Below, piece after piece: positions 55,362 through 64,000 of a stretch of 64,000 nt of DNA. Every line of letters starts with the position of its first letter. The stretch's first letter is position 1. The notes beneath the pieces were generated by a model, which made no database searches, was not told the origin of the DNA, and was given only the letters and a program-made list of their open reading frames with translations. This stretch comes from M269 sp964625615 (lineage in GTDB: Bacteria > Pseudomonadota > Gammaproteobacteria > Enterobacterales > Alteromonadaceae): contig CAZVDU010000002.1 in the NCBI GenBank assembly GCA_964625615.1, positions 27,624 to 91,623 of the forward strand, read 5' to 3'. A program made the position numbers and the translations under genes.

Positions 55362-56137
55362 ATAGTTTAATATCGCTTGGCGCGTCAACATTAGATAGAA
55401 TTGCTGCTCTAGGACGAGCAGCAGCCGTTTTATTTGGTGCAATAGTCGCAAAACCGACACCAATGAAAAGCTTCCCTTTGACGCTAAAACAGATCCGAGT
55501 AGTGGGTGTGCAGTCGTTACTCATTATCATTGTGTCAGGTTTGTTTATTGGCATGGTGATGGCTCTTCAGGCCTATACAGTATTAGTAAGCTATGGTGCA
55601 GAAGATAGCCTTGGCCCTATGGTTGCTTTATCGCTACTACGAGAGTTAGGCCCAGTGGTGACAGCATTATTATTTGCAGGTCGAGCTGGATCAGCCCTGA
55701 CGGCTGAAATTGGCTTAATGAAAGCCACAGAACAACTAAGTAGTTTGGAAATGATGGCTATCGACCCGCTAAGGCGTGTTATTGCGCCACGTTTTTGGGC
55801 TGGCGTCATATCAATGCCACTATTAGCAATTATTTTCAGCAGAGTCGGTATTTTGGGCGGCCATATCGTTGGCGTCGATTGGCTTGGTGTCGATTCAGGT
55901 AGCTATTGGTCAATCATGCAAGCAACAGTTGAACTAAACCAAGATGTTGTCAACGGTATTATTAAAAGTGTTGTTTTTGCCGTTGTTGTAACCTGGATTG
56001 CTGTGTTTAGAGGTTACGATGCGGTGCCAACCTCCGAAGGTATTAGTCATGCTACGACGAAAACTGTTGTGCATTCTTCATTGGCAGTACTCGGCTTAGA
56101 TTTCGTGCTAACGGCACTCATGTTTGGAACGTATTAG
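55358..56137 (+). CDS. mlaE: Phospholipid ABC transporter permease MlaE
   Basis: 259 residues, five to six TM helices. GMVMALQAYTVLVSYGAEDSLG and LLRELGPVVTALLFAGRAGSALTAE are the MlaE/YrbE signature. It forms a dimer at the core of MlaFEDB. In frame immediately after mlaF, 12 nt before mlaD. Confidence 0.95.
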   Translation: MNSLISLGASTLDRIAALGRAAAVLFGAIVAKPTPMKSFPLTLKQIRVVGVQSLLIIIVSGLFIGMVMALQAYTVLVSYGAEDSLGPMVALSLLRELGPVVTALLFAGRAGSALTAEIGLMKATEQLSSLEMMAIDPLRRVIAPRFWAGVISMPLLAIIFSRVGILGGHIVGVDWLGVDSGSYWSIMQATVELNQDVVNGIIKSVVFAVVVTWIAVFRGYDAVPTSEGISHATTKTVVHSSLAVLGLDFVLTALMFGTY

Positions 56138-56149
56138 GAGAGCTATAGG

Positions 56150-56620
56150 ATGAATAGCAGAAAAACAGAATTATATGTCGGATTGTTTGTTGCGTTAGCA
56201 ATAGCGTCATTCCTTGTTTTGGCTTTGAAAGTTGCGGACAAAGGAATATCAGGCAATGGCGAGACATATAATTTATTGGCTAAGTTCGACAATATCGGTG
56301 GATTAAAAGTACGTTCTGCTATCAAAGTGGGCGGAGTGACAGTTGGTCGTATAACCAATATTACCTTGGATGCCGAGGAATTTACGCCTGTTGTCACTCT
56401 GACAATAGCCAAAGAATACGATAGTTTCCCTGAAACCAGCTCAGTATCCATTCTGACATCAGGCTTATTAGGAGAGCAGTATGTGGGTCTCCAGCCTGGA
56501 TTTAGTTTCGACGATGAAAGCGGCATTTTGAAAGATGGCGACTATATTGAAGATACGAAATCAGCTTTGGTGTTAGAAGATCTCATTGGGCAGTTTTTAT
56601 TTAGTCAAGGTGAGGATTAA
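56150..56620 (+). CDS. mlaD: MCE-domain protein MlaD
   Basis: 156 residues. One N-terminal TM (about 9-28) and an MCE domain opening NLLAKFDNIGGLKVRSAIKVGGVTVG, with VSILTSGLLGEQYVGLQPG. It forms the periplasmic hexameric ring that binds phospholipid. Its stop overlaps mlaC (TAATG). Confidence 0.95.
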   Translation: MNSRKTELYVGLFVALAIASFLVLALKVADKGISGNGETYNLLAKFDNIGGLKVRSAIKVGGVTVGRITNITLDAEEFTPVVTLTIAKEYDSFPETSSVSILTSGLLGEQYVGLQPGFSFDDESGILKDGDYIEDTKSALVLEDLIGQFLFSQGED

Positions 56621-57300
56621 TGCTTTCAATTGATATATCTAAGTGGTCTGGATTTACCACAATAAAAAGTGCTCTATTTAGCACATTACTTATAACGTCC
56701 TTAACAGTGTCTTCGAATGTGTCTGCGGAGTTAGTCGAAGTCGAAAACCCTTATGAGTTAGTGCATGAGGTGGGCCTTATTACCTTTGATCGCATTAAAC
56801 GTGAAAGAGACGATATTGAGAAAAATCCAGAACTTTTACGAGCTGTCATTGAAGAAGAATTGTTACCGTACATCGATTACAGATTTTCTGCACTTAAAGT
56901 GCTAGGTAAAAACCTTAAATCAGTACCCAGGGAAAAGGTACCTGAGTTTATTCAAGTTTTTAGAGAATACCTCATAACAACCTATGCGTTGGCATTGACT
57001 TACTATGATGACCAAGAGGTAGTATTCGAGCCTGTTAAGAAGATCACTAACCAACGCGTTGTTACGGTAAGGGCCGTGATTAAAGACGAAGGCCGCCCGG
57101 ACATTAAGCTTGCCTTTAAAGTGAGAAAAAGTAAGAAAACCAACAAATGGAAAGCTTACGATATGATAGCCGAAGGCATTAGCTTACTTTCGAGTAAACA
57201 GAGTGAGCTAGAATCAATTATTAGAAAAGAAGGTATTGAAAAAGTTATCGAATTACTGAGGGAAAAAAATGAACAGCCGATCACACTGGAACAAGCGTAG
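56620..57300 (+). CDS. mlaC: Periplasmic phospholipid carrier MlaC
   Basis: 226 residues with a signal peptide (about 1-36, longer than usual) and the MlaC/Ttg2 fold: DYRFSALKVLGKNLK, FIQVFREYLITTYA, VTVRAVIKDEG and KWKAYDMIAEGIS. It ferries lipid between MlaA and MlaD. A shorter start could exist after residue 10, but the ATG overlaps the mlaD stop. Confidence 0.92.
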   Translation: MLSIDISKWSGFTTIKSALFSTLLITSLTVSSNVSAELVEVENPYELVHEVGLITFDRIKRERDDIEKNPELLRAVIEEELLPYIDYRFSALKVLGKNLKSVPREKVPEFIQVFREYLITTYALALTYYDDQEVVFEPVKKITNQRVVTVRAVIKDEGRPDIKLAFKVRKSKKTNKWKAYDMIAEGISLLSSKQSELESIIRKEGIEKVIELLREKNEQPITLEQA

Positions 57301-57305
57301 ATAAA

Positions 57306-57596
57306 ATGCCCAGTATTCATTTAACACCTGAGGGCACACTCAGTATTCAAGGCAGCCTCAACACGGAATCGGTGATGAGGCTGTGGCCTAATTATCAGGA
57401 AGAGATAAAGAAACTTACTCAACTTAACATTGACCTTGGCTCTATTGAGCACTTTGATACAGCAGGGTTAGCATGGTTGCTTCAACTCAGTGGTGAGTGT
57501 GAACTTCAGAAAATACCTTTTTCCCTCGTTAATACACCTGAAGAAATTATATCGCTGGCGAACATTAGCCAAGTCAAAACGCTCTTATCATTATAG
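57306..57596 (+). CDS. mlaB: STAS-domain protein MlaB
   Basis: 96 residues of STAS fold with the conserved HFDTAGLAWLLQL switch segment. It binds MlaF and stabilises its dimer. It follows mlaC by 5 nt. A small hairpin CAACGA-tcact-TCGTTG at 57613-57629 follows, without a T-run, so read-through to ibaG is expected. Confidence 0.9.
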   Translation: MPSIHLTPEGTLSIQGSLNTESVMRLWPNYQEEIKKLTQLNIDLGSIEHFDTAGLAWLLQLSGECELQKIPFSLVNTPEEIISLANISQVKTLLSL

Positions 57597-57668
57597 AAAC
57601 TAAGCCTTATCCCAACGATCACTTCGTTGTATCATATAGGCAATATACAGCTACTAATCAAAAATATT

Positions 57669-57935
57669 ATGCAAATTGAAGACATCAAAGCACTCTTGAA
57701 TGACGCACTGGAACTCTCAGAGCTACAAGTTACTGGAGAAGGTTCTCATTTTCAGGTTATCGCCGTCGGGGACATCTTTTCGGGTATGAGTCGTGTTAAA
57801 AAACAACAGGCCGTGTACGCACCACTGTCAGACAAAATTGCTGATGGCAGCATGCATGCTGTCACCATTAAAGCGTTCTCGAACGAAGAATGGCAAAAAC
57901 AAAAACTATTTCACTCAACGGATAACCAACTTTAG
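57669..57935 (+). CDS. ibaG: BolA-family protein IbaG
   Basis: 88 residues from the ATG at 57669; an earlier in-frame start at 57627 gives an unusual N-terminus. MQIEDIKALLNDALELSELQ and GSHFQVIAVGDIFSG, then HAVTIKAFSNEEW are BolA/YrbA features. BolA proteins bind monothiol glutaredoxins and are linked to Fe-S and acid stress. The stop abuts the murA ATG directly. Confidence 0.88.
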   Translation: MQIEDIKALLNDALELSELQVTGEGSHFQVIAVGDIFSGMSRVKKQQAVYAPLSDKIADGSMHAVTIKAFSNEEWQKQKLFHSTDNQL

Positions 57936-59198
57936 ATGGACAAATTACTCATTCAGGGTGGCTGCCGTTTAGAGGGTGAAGTCGACATCTCTGGCGCTAA
58001 AAATGCGGCTTTACCTCTCCTATTGACTAGCCTGCTAACAGACAAAGTTTGTTATTTCTCAAATGTACCTGCGTTACGCGATATCAACACAAGCCTCGCT
58101 TTGCTTAACCAACTTGGCGCTGTTGCTGAGCGAGAAGAAAATCAGCGGATAAAAATTGATCCCAGTAATGTTGATAACCTTGTTGCGTCATATGAATTGG
58201 TCAAAACGATGCGTGCGTCAATATTGGTATTAGGCCCATTACTTGCCAAACATGGCGAAGCAAACGTATCTTTGCCTGGCGGTTGTGCTATTGGTGCCCG
58301 CCCCGTTGACTTGCATATCAATGGTTTAAAAAAGATGGGGGCGATAATCAATGTCGACGCCGGCTATATTCAAGCTAATATTGAAGGTCGATTGCAAGGC
58401 GCTAACATATTTATGGACACCGTGAGTGTTGGCGCGACCGAAAATCTTATGATGGCAGCGGCTCTAGCTGAAGGAAAAACGGTACTCGAAAATGCAGCAA
58501 GAGAACCCGAGATAGTTGACTTAGCGCATTGTTTGATAAATATGGGCGCTTTTATTGAAGGTGCGGGCACTGACAAGATCACCATCCACGGAGTTGAAAA
58601 ACTCTCCGGTGCTAATTACCGAGTGCTTCCCGATCGCATTGAAACAGGGACATTTTTAGTAGCCGCGGCTATGACTAGAGGCAAAGTACGCTGCAATAAC
58701 GCTGCACCTGCTACGATGGAGTCGGTACTCAGCAAGTTAACTGAAGCGGGGGCCTATATTGAGACCGGCGATGACTGGATAGAACTTGATATGCGTGATG
58801 CAACGCTCAAGAGCGTCAGCATAAAAACAGCCCCTCACCCTGGGTTTCCGACCGACATGCAAGCTCAATTTGTCGCATTGAATGCTATCGCCGAAGGTAC
58901 AGGTGTTGTCACAGAGACTATTTTTGAGAATCGCTTTATGCATGTCCCAGAGCTTCACCGTATGGGCGCAAAAATTGAACTAGAAACTAACAGTGCCGTT
59001 TGCTGTGGTAAATCTGAACTTAAAGGAGCACAGGTGATGGCAACCGATTTACGGGCATCCGCCAGCTTGGTCATTGCAGGCTTAGTGGCTCAAGGTGACA
59101 CCAAGGTTGACCGAATCTATCACTTAGACAGAGGTTATGAAGCTATTGAGGTCAAGCTCAATAAATTAGGGGCCAATATCCAGCGAGTAAACGAGTAA
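57936..59198 (+). CDS. murA: UDP-N-acetylglucosamine 1-carboxyvinyltransferase
   Basis: 420 residues. The catalytic Cys117 in LPGGCAIGARPVDLH is present, so fosfomycin would be expected to bind it. The N-terminal KNAALPLLLTSLLT and the C-terminal RGYEAIEVKLNKLGA are typical. It transfers enolpyruvate to UDP-GlcNAc, the first committed step of peptidoglycan synthesis. It ends the mla-ibaG-murA operon and converges on degS with 23 nt between. Confidence 0.97.
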   Translation: MDKLLIQGGCRLEGEVDISGAKNAALPLLLTSLLTDKVCYFSNVPALRDINTSLALLNQLGAVAEREENQRIKIDPSNVDNLVASYELVKTMRASILVLGPLLAKHGEANVSLPGGCAIGARPVDLHINGLKKMGAIINVDAGYIQANIEGRLQGANIFMDTVSVGATENLMMAAALAEGKTVLENAAREPEIVDLAHCLINMGAFIEGAGTDKITIHGVEKLSGANYRVLPDRIETGTFLVAAAMTRGKVRCNNAAPATMESVLSKLTEAGAYIETGDDWIELDMRDATLKSVSIKTAPHPGFPTDMQAQFVALNAIAEGTGVVTETIFENRFMHVPELHRMGAKIELETNSAVCCGKSELKGAQVMATDLRASASLVIAGLVAQGDTKVDRIYHLDRGYEAIEVKLNKLGANIQRVNE

Positions 59199-59221
59199 TA
59201 ACAATATAGGTTGTTTTTCGA

Positions 59222-60325
59222 TTAGTTTGGTAAAACAGACACTTCAATGGGTAAGTTAATGACTCGTTCTTGCTCATTGATCGTCCTGACAACAACAAAA
59301 TTTAAAATCTCACCAGGCGTTGTATTGGCAATGGTTTCAGACATTTGCACGGAGCCTTCCACCTTACTTCCATTGAGCTCTATGATCCGATCACCAATAC
59401 GCATGCCACTTAATGCTGCTGAACCTCTCGGTTCCATCTGAGTTACAATAATACCAACGAAATCTTTTGCCTCTTTATCAAGCGCTTCTGAACCTTGGAT
59501 ACCAATATAACCTCGTATAATGGTGCCTCCAGATATTAGTTGATCCATCACACTTTTTGCCAGCTCATAGGGCACAGCAAAGAAAACGCCTGCTACATCA
59601 ACAACACGATTATTCGCATCTAATGACTTGAAATTCGCATGATTAATACCGACCAGGTTCCCATTACTATCAACCAATGCCCCCCCAGAACTACCTTCAT
59701 TCATAACTGCATCAGTCTGAATATACTGAGCATGCTGGCGTAAGCCATTTGCTGAACCACTTCTTTGCGTTGCGCCAATGATCCCTTGTGTAATGGTTTG
59801 TCCTAAATTAAGAGGATTACCAATAGCCATTACCAGATCGCCAACTTTGGGCTGAACACCTTCAACTTGAGGGATGACAGGTAAATTATCAGCGTTCACT
59901 TTCAACACAGCTAAATCGGTATGGATATCATATCCAATTAGTTGAGCTTCAAGGTTGCGCCCATCTTGCAAACTTACCGTTATTTCATCAGCATTGTCTA
60001 TGACATGATGCCCCGTCAGTATATGCCCTTGCTCGGTCATAATAACGCCAGAACCCAAACCACGACGTTCAACTCGCTCTCTACGAAATAGAGTTGTACG
60101 AGTACCGGTTGCGCGTGTATATATATTAACTACTGCAGGACCTGCACGATTAATAGCATCAGAAAAGCTCAAGCGTTCAGGTGTTGTCGAATCACTTTCA
60201 AACCAATTTAAAGAAAAGCTTTCGCCATAGCGTAAAGCAGGCACAAAAGTCAGCAACACAGCTGAGACAACAATACCGAGTACAATTGAGCGAACCACGA
60301 AGGCTAGGGGGTTATTTGCTTTCAC
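59222..60325 (-). CDS. degS: Inner-membrane serine protease DegS
   Basis: 367 residues. One N-terminal TM (about 9-30), then a trypsin-like domain with H107, D137 and S213 (in NEGSSGG), and a single PDZ domain (about 265-360). In E. coli this protease senses unfolded outer-membrane proteins by its PDZ domain and cuts RseA to free sigma-E. A single PDZ and a membrane anchor separate it from DegQ. The neighbouring degQ is on the same strand but a terminator lies between. Confidence 0.92.
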   Translation of the reverse strand: MKANNPLAFVVRSIVLGIVVSAVLLTFVPALRYGESFSLNWFESDSTTPERLSFSDAINRAGPAVVNIYTRATGTRTTLFRRERVERRGLGSGVIMTEQGHILTGHHVIDNADEITVSLQDGRNLEAQLIGYDIHTDLAVLKVNADNLPVIPQVEGVQPKVGDLVMAIGNPLNLGQTITQGIIGATQRSGSANGLRQHAQYIQTDAVMNEGSSGGALVDSNGNLVGINHANFKSLDANNRVVDVAGVFFAVPYELAKSVMDQLISGGTIIRGYIGIQGSEALDKEAKDFVGIIVTQMEPRGSAALSGMRIGDRIIELNGSKVEGSVQMSETIANTTPGEILNFVVVRTINEQERVINLPIEVSVLPN

Positions 60326-60444
60326 TTAAAACGCTATGCTTTCCATAATAGGACAGTATTAAACTGTTTAATTAACATGAGATACAACTATACACATTTA
60401 ATTATAACAAGAGAAAGTAATAGCATATCACTGGAATATTGCCG

Positions 60445-60477
60445 AAACAAAAAGAGCCGCGTAAAGCGACCCTTTTT
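60445..60477 (-). terminator. Rho-independent terminator after degQ
   Basis: A 12-bp stem with two mismatches (60449-60460 with 60466-60477) around a 5-nt loop, with TTTTTGTTT on the minus strand. It ends degQ 19 nt after its stop. degS must then have its own promoter. Confidence 0.65.
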
Positions 60478-60495
60478 ATCTGATTATTGATTCAA

Positions 60496-61869
60496 TTACC
60501 GAACAACAAGATAAAGTGACGTTCTACCACGCTTAATATTCAACGCAATAACGCCTTCCCTGCCATCCAAGTAATCACTCAGTTCTCTAACATTCGCGAC
60601 TGGGTTTCTGTTAACACCAACAATAACATCACCTTCAACTAAACCGCTTCTCTGTGCTGGCGAGCGATCTTCGATATCTGAAACAACAACACCACTATCA
60701 CCTTGTTGTGTTGTACCATTAGTTAGCGTAGCGCCGCTCAGGCCAGGGTGAATCTCTTCTGCACTCATCACCGCAGCTTCTGCAGAGCCAAGTGTCACTT
60801 TTACATCCTCGCGTTTACCATCGCGACGAATCAATGATAACTCAATATCAGTGCCTGCTCCGAGAGAACCAACCTTCGCCCTAAGCTCTTGGAAACCATC
60901 AATATCATTGTCATTAATGGATACAATAATATCACCAGCAACAATCCCAGCTTCTTCAGCAGCAGAATCTGGTGTTACTTCACGAACAAAAGCGCCTCTA
61001 TTAACACTGAGGTTCATCGCTTCGGCAAGTCCCGCATCCACATTGCCGCCAGAAATACCCAACAACCCTCTGCGTACTTCACCAAATTCGATAATTTGAT
61101 CGATAAGGCTTTTCATCATATTGCTAGGAATCGCGAAACCTATACCGACATTACCACCGCCTGGCCCAAAAATAGCAGTATTGATGCCAACTAGCTCGCC
61201 ACGTAAGTTAACTAAGGCACCGCCAGAATTTCCCCGGTTAATCGCCGCATCTGTTTGAATGAAATCTTCATAGCCTTCAATATTGAGGCTTGAGCGCCCT
61301 AAAGCACTAACGATACCGGATGTTACTGTTTGGCTTAATCCGAAAGGGTTACCAATAGCGATGACAAAATCACCAACTCGTAGGTCGTCAGAATCAGCTA
61401 AGTTCAACGCCGAAAGATTCTCATTGTCAACCTGCAATAAAGCGATATCACTTTGCGGATCGGCGCCAATTTTCTTCGCTTCTAATTCTCGACCATCTTT
61501 CAGTGTTACAGTAATTTCATTAGCATTATCGATAACATGGTTATTGGTCACAATGTAACCTTTTTCCGCATCAATAATAACTCCTGACCCTAACCCTCTA
61601 AAAGGCCTCTCTTGTGTTTGCTCTTGAGGAGCGTTTGGCCCAAAGAAGTGACGAAAAACATCGGGTAAACGCTGACGTGACTGCTGACTTCCAACAACAG
61701 CAATACTCACCACCGCAGGCGTTGTTTCATCAAGCATAGGTGCCAAGGACGGCAACTCATCTTTATCTTTTGAAAAAAACGGCAGTGCTGCATGACTGGA
61801 AAGTGCTGTCATTAAAACAACAACAAATAAGCTTAAAGTAACGGTCAATCGACTGACTGTTTTTCGCAT
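60496..61869 (-). CDS. degQ: Periplasmic serine protease DegQ (DegP family)
   Basis: 457 residues from the ATG at 61869; GGAG is 10 nt upstream, and an upstream start would disturb the signal peptide (about 1-27, ending SHA). Triad H111, D141 and S215 in GNSGG. Two PDZ domains (about 260-350 and 365-455). It degrades and refolds misfolded periplasmic proteins. Length and position beside degS support DegQ rather than DegP; both names are used. Confidence 0.93.
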   Translation of the reverse strand: MRKTVSRLTVTLSLFVVVLMTALSSHAALPFFSKDKDELPSLAPMLDETTPAVVSIAVVGSQQSRQRLPDVFRHFFGPNAPQEQTQERPFRGLGSGVIIDAEKGYIVTNNHVIDNANEITVTLKDGRELEAKKIGADPQSDIALLQVDNENLSALNLADSDDLRVGDFVIAIGNPFGLSQTVTSGIVSALGRSSLNIEGYEDFIQTDAAINRGNSGGALVNLRGELVGINTAIFGPGGGNVGIGFAIPSNMMKSLIDQIIEFGEVRRGLLGISGGNVDAGLAEAMNLSVNRGAFVREVTPDSAAEEAGIVAGDIIVSINDNDIDGFQELRAKVGSLGAGTDIELSLIRRDGKREDVKVTLGSAEAAVMSAEEIHPGLSGATLTNGTTQQGDSGVVVSDIEDRSPAQRSGLVEGDVIVGVNRNPVANVRELSDYLDGREGVIALNIKRGRTSLYLVVR

Positions 61870-61935
61870 AGCTAATAATCTCCAATAGGAATAAAACAAT
61901 TAGGTTTCAGAAGACCCAGCAACGGGCAATAAAGT

Positions 61936-62385
61936 TCAACTTTTTTCAATATTGTCGGCGTTCTCTGGCTTTACACCTTCACCTGCAAATAACCCTGAGC
62001 TTGAATTTGCATAGTCTCGGGGTTGATATTCAGTTTCTACCTTCTCTTTTGAACTGGATGACTGCTGATGGCTCAAATATGTGTCCGTCGTTCCACCAAA
62101 AAACTCAAGTTTGTCTTGTTCTTCGTTACTATGACTACGTCGACTCAACTCTTCAAACTCATTAATTTTCTGCTGCAACATATCACATTGATATTGCACA
62201 TCACTCACCAGATTACGAGAATCTGTAATATGTTGTGTCGTTTGCTGTATAAGCAATTGTTTGGCTGTTTCTTCTTTATCATCAGTGCTTTGCAGCTCAG
62301 ATTTACTTTCAAACCAGTACTTTGATAAAAAGAAGCCAATCACGACACCTACTAGTAACAATAATAACCCTACTATCCAATCCAT
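61936..62385 (-). CDS. zapG: Cell-envelope/division protein ZapG (YhcB, DUF1043)
   Basis: 149 residues. An N-terminal TM (VGLLLLLVGVVIGFFLSKYW) then a predicted coiled coil (about 35-95, QLLIQQTTQHITDSRNLVSD) and a disordered polar tail. Domain layout and position between degQ and zapE match YhcB. It is linked to divisome and envelope growth. Confidence 0.85.
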   Translation of the reverse strand: MDWIVGLLLLLVGVVIGFFLSKYWFESKSELQSTDDKEETAKQLLIQQTTQHITDSRNLVSDVQYQCDMLQQKINEFEELSRRSHSNEEQDKLEFFGGTTDTYLSHQQSSSSKEKVETEYQPRDYANSSSGLFAGEGVKPENADNIEKS

Positions 62386-62706
62386 ACTGCTCTCTCAGAA
62401 AATCGCCTTACCTAATTATACAACGTCATTAAATAGTTAACCTGTCAGGATGCATCCAATATTTTGGGGGACAACATTACATGACAATACCTCTCCCCGT
62501 TCAAAGAATAGCAACAAAGATAAATACTTATACTTTCTCTACGTTACTTCGATGAAGCATCCATCTAATGACATTAGTATCATACCTGTTCCGCAAAATA
62601 TGAGGACACTTTATTTTCATTCAAGATGTAACAAATCACTTTTAATACCTCATAATGTTACTTGTGTTCATTTATCCAATAGTATAATTGTGGAGGTTGA
62701 GGATAA
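62386..62706. other. Intergenic region between zapG and the zapE leader
   Basis: About 320 bp of divergent upstream DNA. A perfect TATAAT is at 62683-62688; a weak CTTGTG at 62661-62666 is spaced 16 nt upstream as a possible -35. An open frame across it (62450-62815) has no ribosome site and odd composition, and I consider it spurious. A strong GGAGG starts at 62692, just before the leader ORF. Confidence 0.45.
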
Positions 62707-62754
62707 ATGCGGCAAACTGACAATCACACGAGGGCTATATACAACCGATGTTAG
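62707..62754 (+). CDS. 15-codon leader ORF overlapping zapE start
   Basis: The sequence GGAGGTTGAGGATAAATG gives an excellent ribosome site, stronger than any near the zapE ATG. The frame encodes MRQTDNHTRAIYNRC and ends in TAG at 62752-62754, 7 nt into zapE. The overlap suggests that ribosomes finishing the leader restart on zapE. Translation is inferred from the signals only. Confidence 0.45.
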   Translation: MRQTDNHTRAIYNRC

Positions 62755-63854
62755 ACATGACGCCATGGCAAAAGTATCAACAAGATTTGACACTTCCAGA
62801 CTTTCAAGAAGATGACGCTCAAGCAAACGCAGTAAAAGAGTTACAAAGGCTCTACGATGAACTGACTCAACCCAAGAAAAAGAAAAAATGGCGCGTTAAG
62901 CTGCAAAAAGCATTCGGCAAAGGCCATACAGAACCAGGCATCCAAGGTATTTACTTCTGGGGTGGTGTAGGCCGCGGAAAGACGTATCTCGTCGATACGT
63001 TTTTTGAATGCCTACCATTCAAACGCAAAATGCGTATTCACTTTCATAGATTTATGCACCGAGTTCATAAAGAGCTAGAAAAACTCGGTCAACAGAGCGA
63101 CCCTTTAAAGCATATTGCTGATATCTTTGCTAAAGAAGCTGTTGTTATTTGTTTTGATGAGTTTTTTGTCTCAGACATTACCGATGCTATGATATTGGGT
63201 ACTCTGATGGAAGAGCTCTTTGCTCGCAATGTCGTGCTTGTCGCAACATCGAATATTATTCCAGACGACCTATACAAAAATGGCTTACAAAGAGCACGTT
63301 TCTTACCAGCAATAGAGCTAATCAATCAAAATAACCGTATTGTGAATGTTGATAGTGGTATTGATTATCGCCTGCGTACATTGGAACAGGCAGAGATTTA
63401 CCACTACCCGCTAGACGATAATGCACAGGCCAACTTACAACGCTATTTCTCACAGTTGGCCCCTGAAGAAGGTTCTTTTGGCGAGCCCATTGAAGTAGAG
63501 AATAGGCTAATCCCTACAATCAGAAATGCAGATGGTGTTGTTATGTTCGAGTTTAGCGACCTTTGTATGAGTGCCAGAAGTCAATTGGATTATATGGAGA
63601 TCAGTCGCTGCTACCATACTGTCCTAGTTGCCAACACCCAACAAATGAGTCAACAAACGGATGACGTTGCTCGGCGCTTCATTGCAATGATAGATGAGTT
63701 CTACGAACGCAATGTAAAGCTCATTATTTCAGCGAGTGTTCCCATGGAGAGCTTATACACAGACGGGCAACTTGTGTTTGAATTCAAACGCTGCTTAAGC
63801 CGTTTACAAGAAATGCAATCTCATGATTACCTGGCTACTCAGCATTTGCCTTAG
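62748..63854 (+). CDS. zapE: Cell-division AAA ATPase ZapE
   Basis: 368 residues. Walker A GGVGRGKT (about 72-79), Walker B VICFDEFFV and the AFG1 signature RIHFHRFMHRVHKEL. In E. coli ZapE (YhcM) acts at the Z-ring at late constriction and under low oxygen. The ATG at 62748 has no close Shine-Dalgarno and overlaps the leader ORF; the ATG at 62757 is an alternative. Next downstream is the probable rplM promoter. Confidence 0.95.
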   Translation: MLDMTPWQKYQQDLTLPDFQEDDAQANAVKELQRLYDELTQPKKKKKWRVKLQKAFGKGHTEPGIQGIYFWGGVGRGKTYLVDTFFECLPFKRKMRIHFHRFMHRVHKELEKLGQQSDPLKHIADIFAKEAVVICFDEFFVSDITDAMILGTLMEELFARNVVLVATSNIIPDDLYKNGLQRARFLPAIELINQNNRIVNVDSGIDYRLRTLEQAEIYHYPLDDNAQANLQRYFSQLAPEEGSFGEPIEVENRLIPTIRNADGVVMFEFSDLCMSARSQLDYMEISRCYHTVLVANTQQMSQQTDDVARRFIAMIDEFYERNVKLIISASVPMESLYTDGQLVFEFKRCLSRLQEMQSHDYLATQHLP

Positions 63855-63880
63855 ATAAAATAGGCCGATCTAAATTATTG

Positions 63881-63908
63881 GTGACTTTTCGACTGACTTG
63901 TGTATAAT
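63881..63908 (+). promoter_or_regulatory. Sigma-70 promoter, probably for rplM-rpsI
   Basis: GTGACT (63881-63886) and a perfect TATAAT (63903-63908) with a 16-nt spacer. It is 27 bp after zapE, which in many gammaproteobacteria is next to rplM-rpsI. The gene itself lies beyond the window, so its identity is inferred from gene order. Confidence 0.55.
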
Positions 63909-63928
63909 TCGCGCCCTGCCCAGTTACA

Positions 63929-63981
63929 GTCGCTTTGGGAAGCGACATGGTCAAATCGCTCGAAGGGGCGTCAAATTTGAC
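63929..63981 (+). promoter_or_regulatory. Structured 5' leader RNA, possible L13 autoregulation
   Basis: Stem 1 is GTCGCTT-tggg-AAGCGAC (63929-63946, 7 perfect pairs). Stem 2 has outer arms GTCAAAT (63950-63956) and ATTTGAC (63975-63981), with CGC/GCG inside. It begins about 14 nt after the expected transcription start. In E. coli the rplM leader mediates feedback by L13; whether this RNA is equivalent cannot be shown here. Confidence 0.45.
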
Positions 63982-64000
63982 TTACAGCCGAGTTTAGCTC

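Noticed and set aside
62450..62815. 121-codon frame upstream of zapE
   Set aside because: No ribosome site, no recognisable domain, overlaps zapE in another frame.
1..64000. CRISPR array, prophage, insertion sequence or toxin-antitoxin locus
   Set aside because: No spaced repeats, transposase, integrase, phage structural or typical toxin genes were found on either strand.

Overview
The window reads as chromosomal DNA of a marine-type gammaproteobacterium of moderate to low GC. The evidence is a dense set of gammaproteobacterial housekeeping genes in conserved order: kdsD-kdsC-lptC-lptA-lptB-rpoN-hpf-ptsN-rapZ-npr, diverging from mlaFEDCB-ibaG-murA, then degS, degQ, zapG, zapE and a promoter/leader that probably precedes rplM. 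I cannot place it to genus. There are no IS elements, prophage genes, tRNAs, rRNAs or CRISPR arrays. One run of 100 Ns (13827-13926) marks an assembly gap inside a transporter gene.

Region 1 (1-9.5 kb) is the most unusual part: an accessory redox cluster on two divergent arms. The leftward arm encodes a lipoprotein with a beta-propeller-like front, a region like the middle domain of the hydrazine synthase alpha subunit, and two CxxCH haem sites, followed 3 nt later by an SH3/beta-barrel outer-membrane protein cut by the window edge. The rightward arm encodes an exported CxxCH protein with a DUF1588-like core, a two-haem lipoprotein with a LamG domain, and a Tat-exported DUF1501-like protein. 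Between the arms lie about 740 bp of AT-rich DNA with a sigma-54-type promoter match. No function is known for the whole.

Region 2 (9.6-31 kb) mixes signalling, transport and metabolism: a membrane diguanylate cyclase, a chemoreceptor, msrA, an NSS transporter, a MATE exporter, a MalY/PatB-type lyase, folE, a 7TMR-DISM hybrid histidine kinase, a sorbosone-dehydrogenase-like protein, parC, and an Hpt-HD-GYP fusion. It also holds a 41-residue CxxC membrane peptide coupled to a DUF2982-like gene.

Region 3 (31-44.5 kb) holds an ECF42-like sigma factor with its DGPF/YCII partner, a tandem duplication of transglutaminase-like/TPR lipoproteins followed by an ankyrin protein, a PlsC-type acyltransferase, rraB, an AstE/AspA-type deacylase, an aldehyde dehydrogenase, a GH9 glycosidase and a serine hydrolase.

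Region 4 (44.5-64 kb) is the conserved envelope and nitrogen-PTS block. It covers Mg2+ transport, LPS precursor synthesis and export, phospholipid retrograde transport, peptidoglycan precursor synthesis, periplasmic proteolysis and a cell-division ATPase. Many of these genes overlap by 1-14 bp, so translation is probably coupled through the operons.
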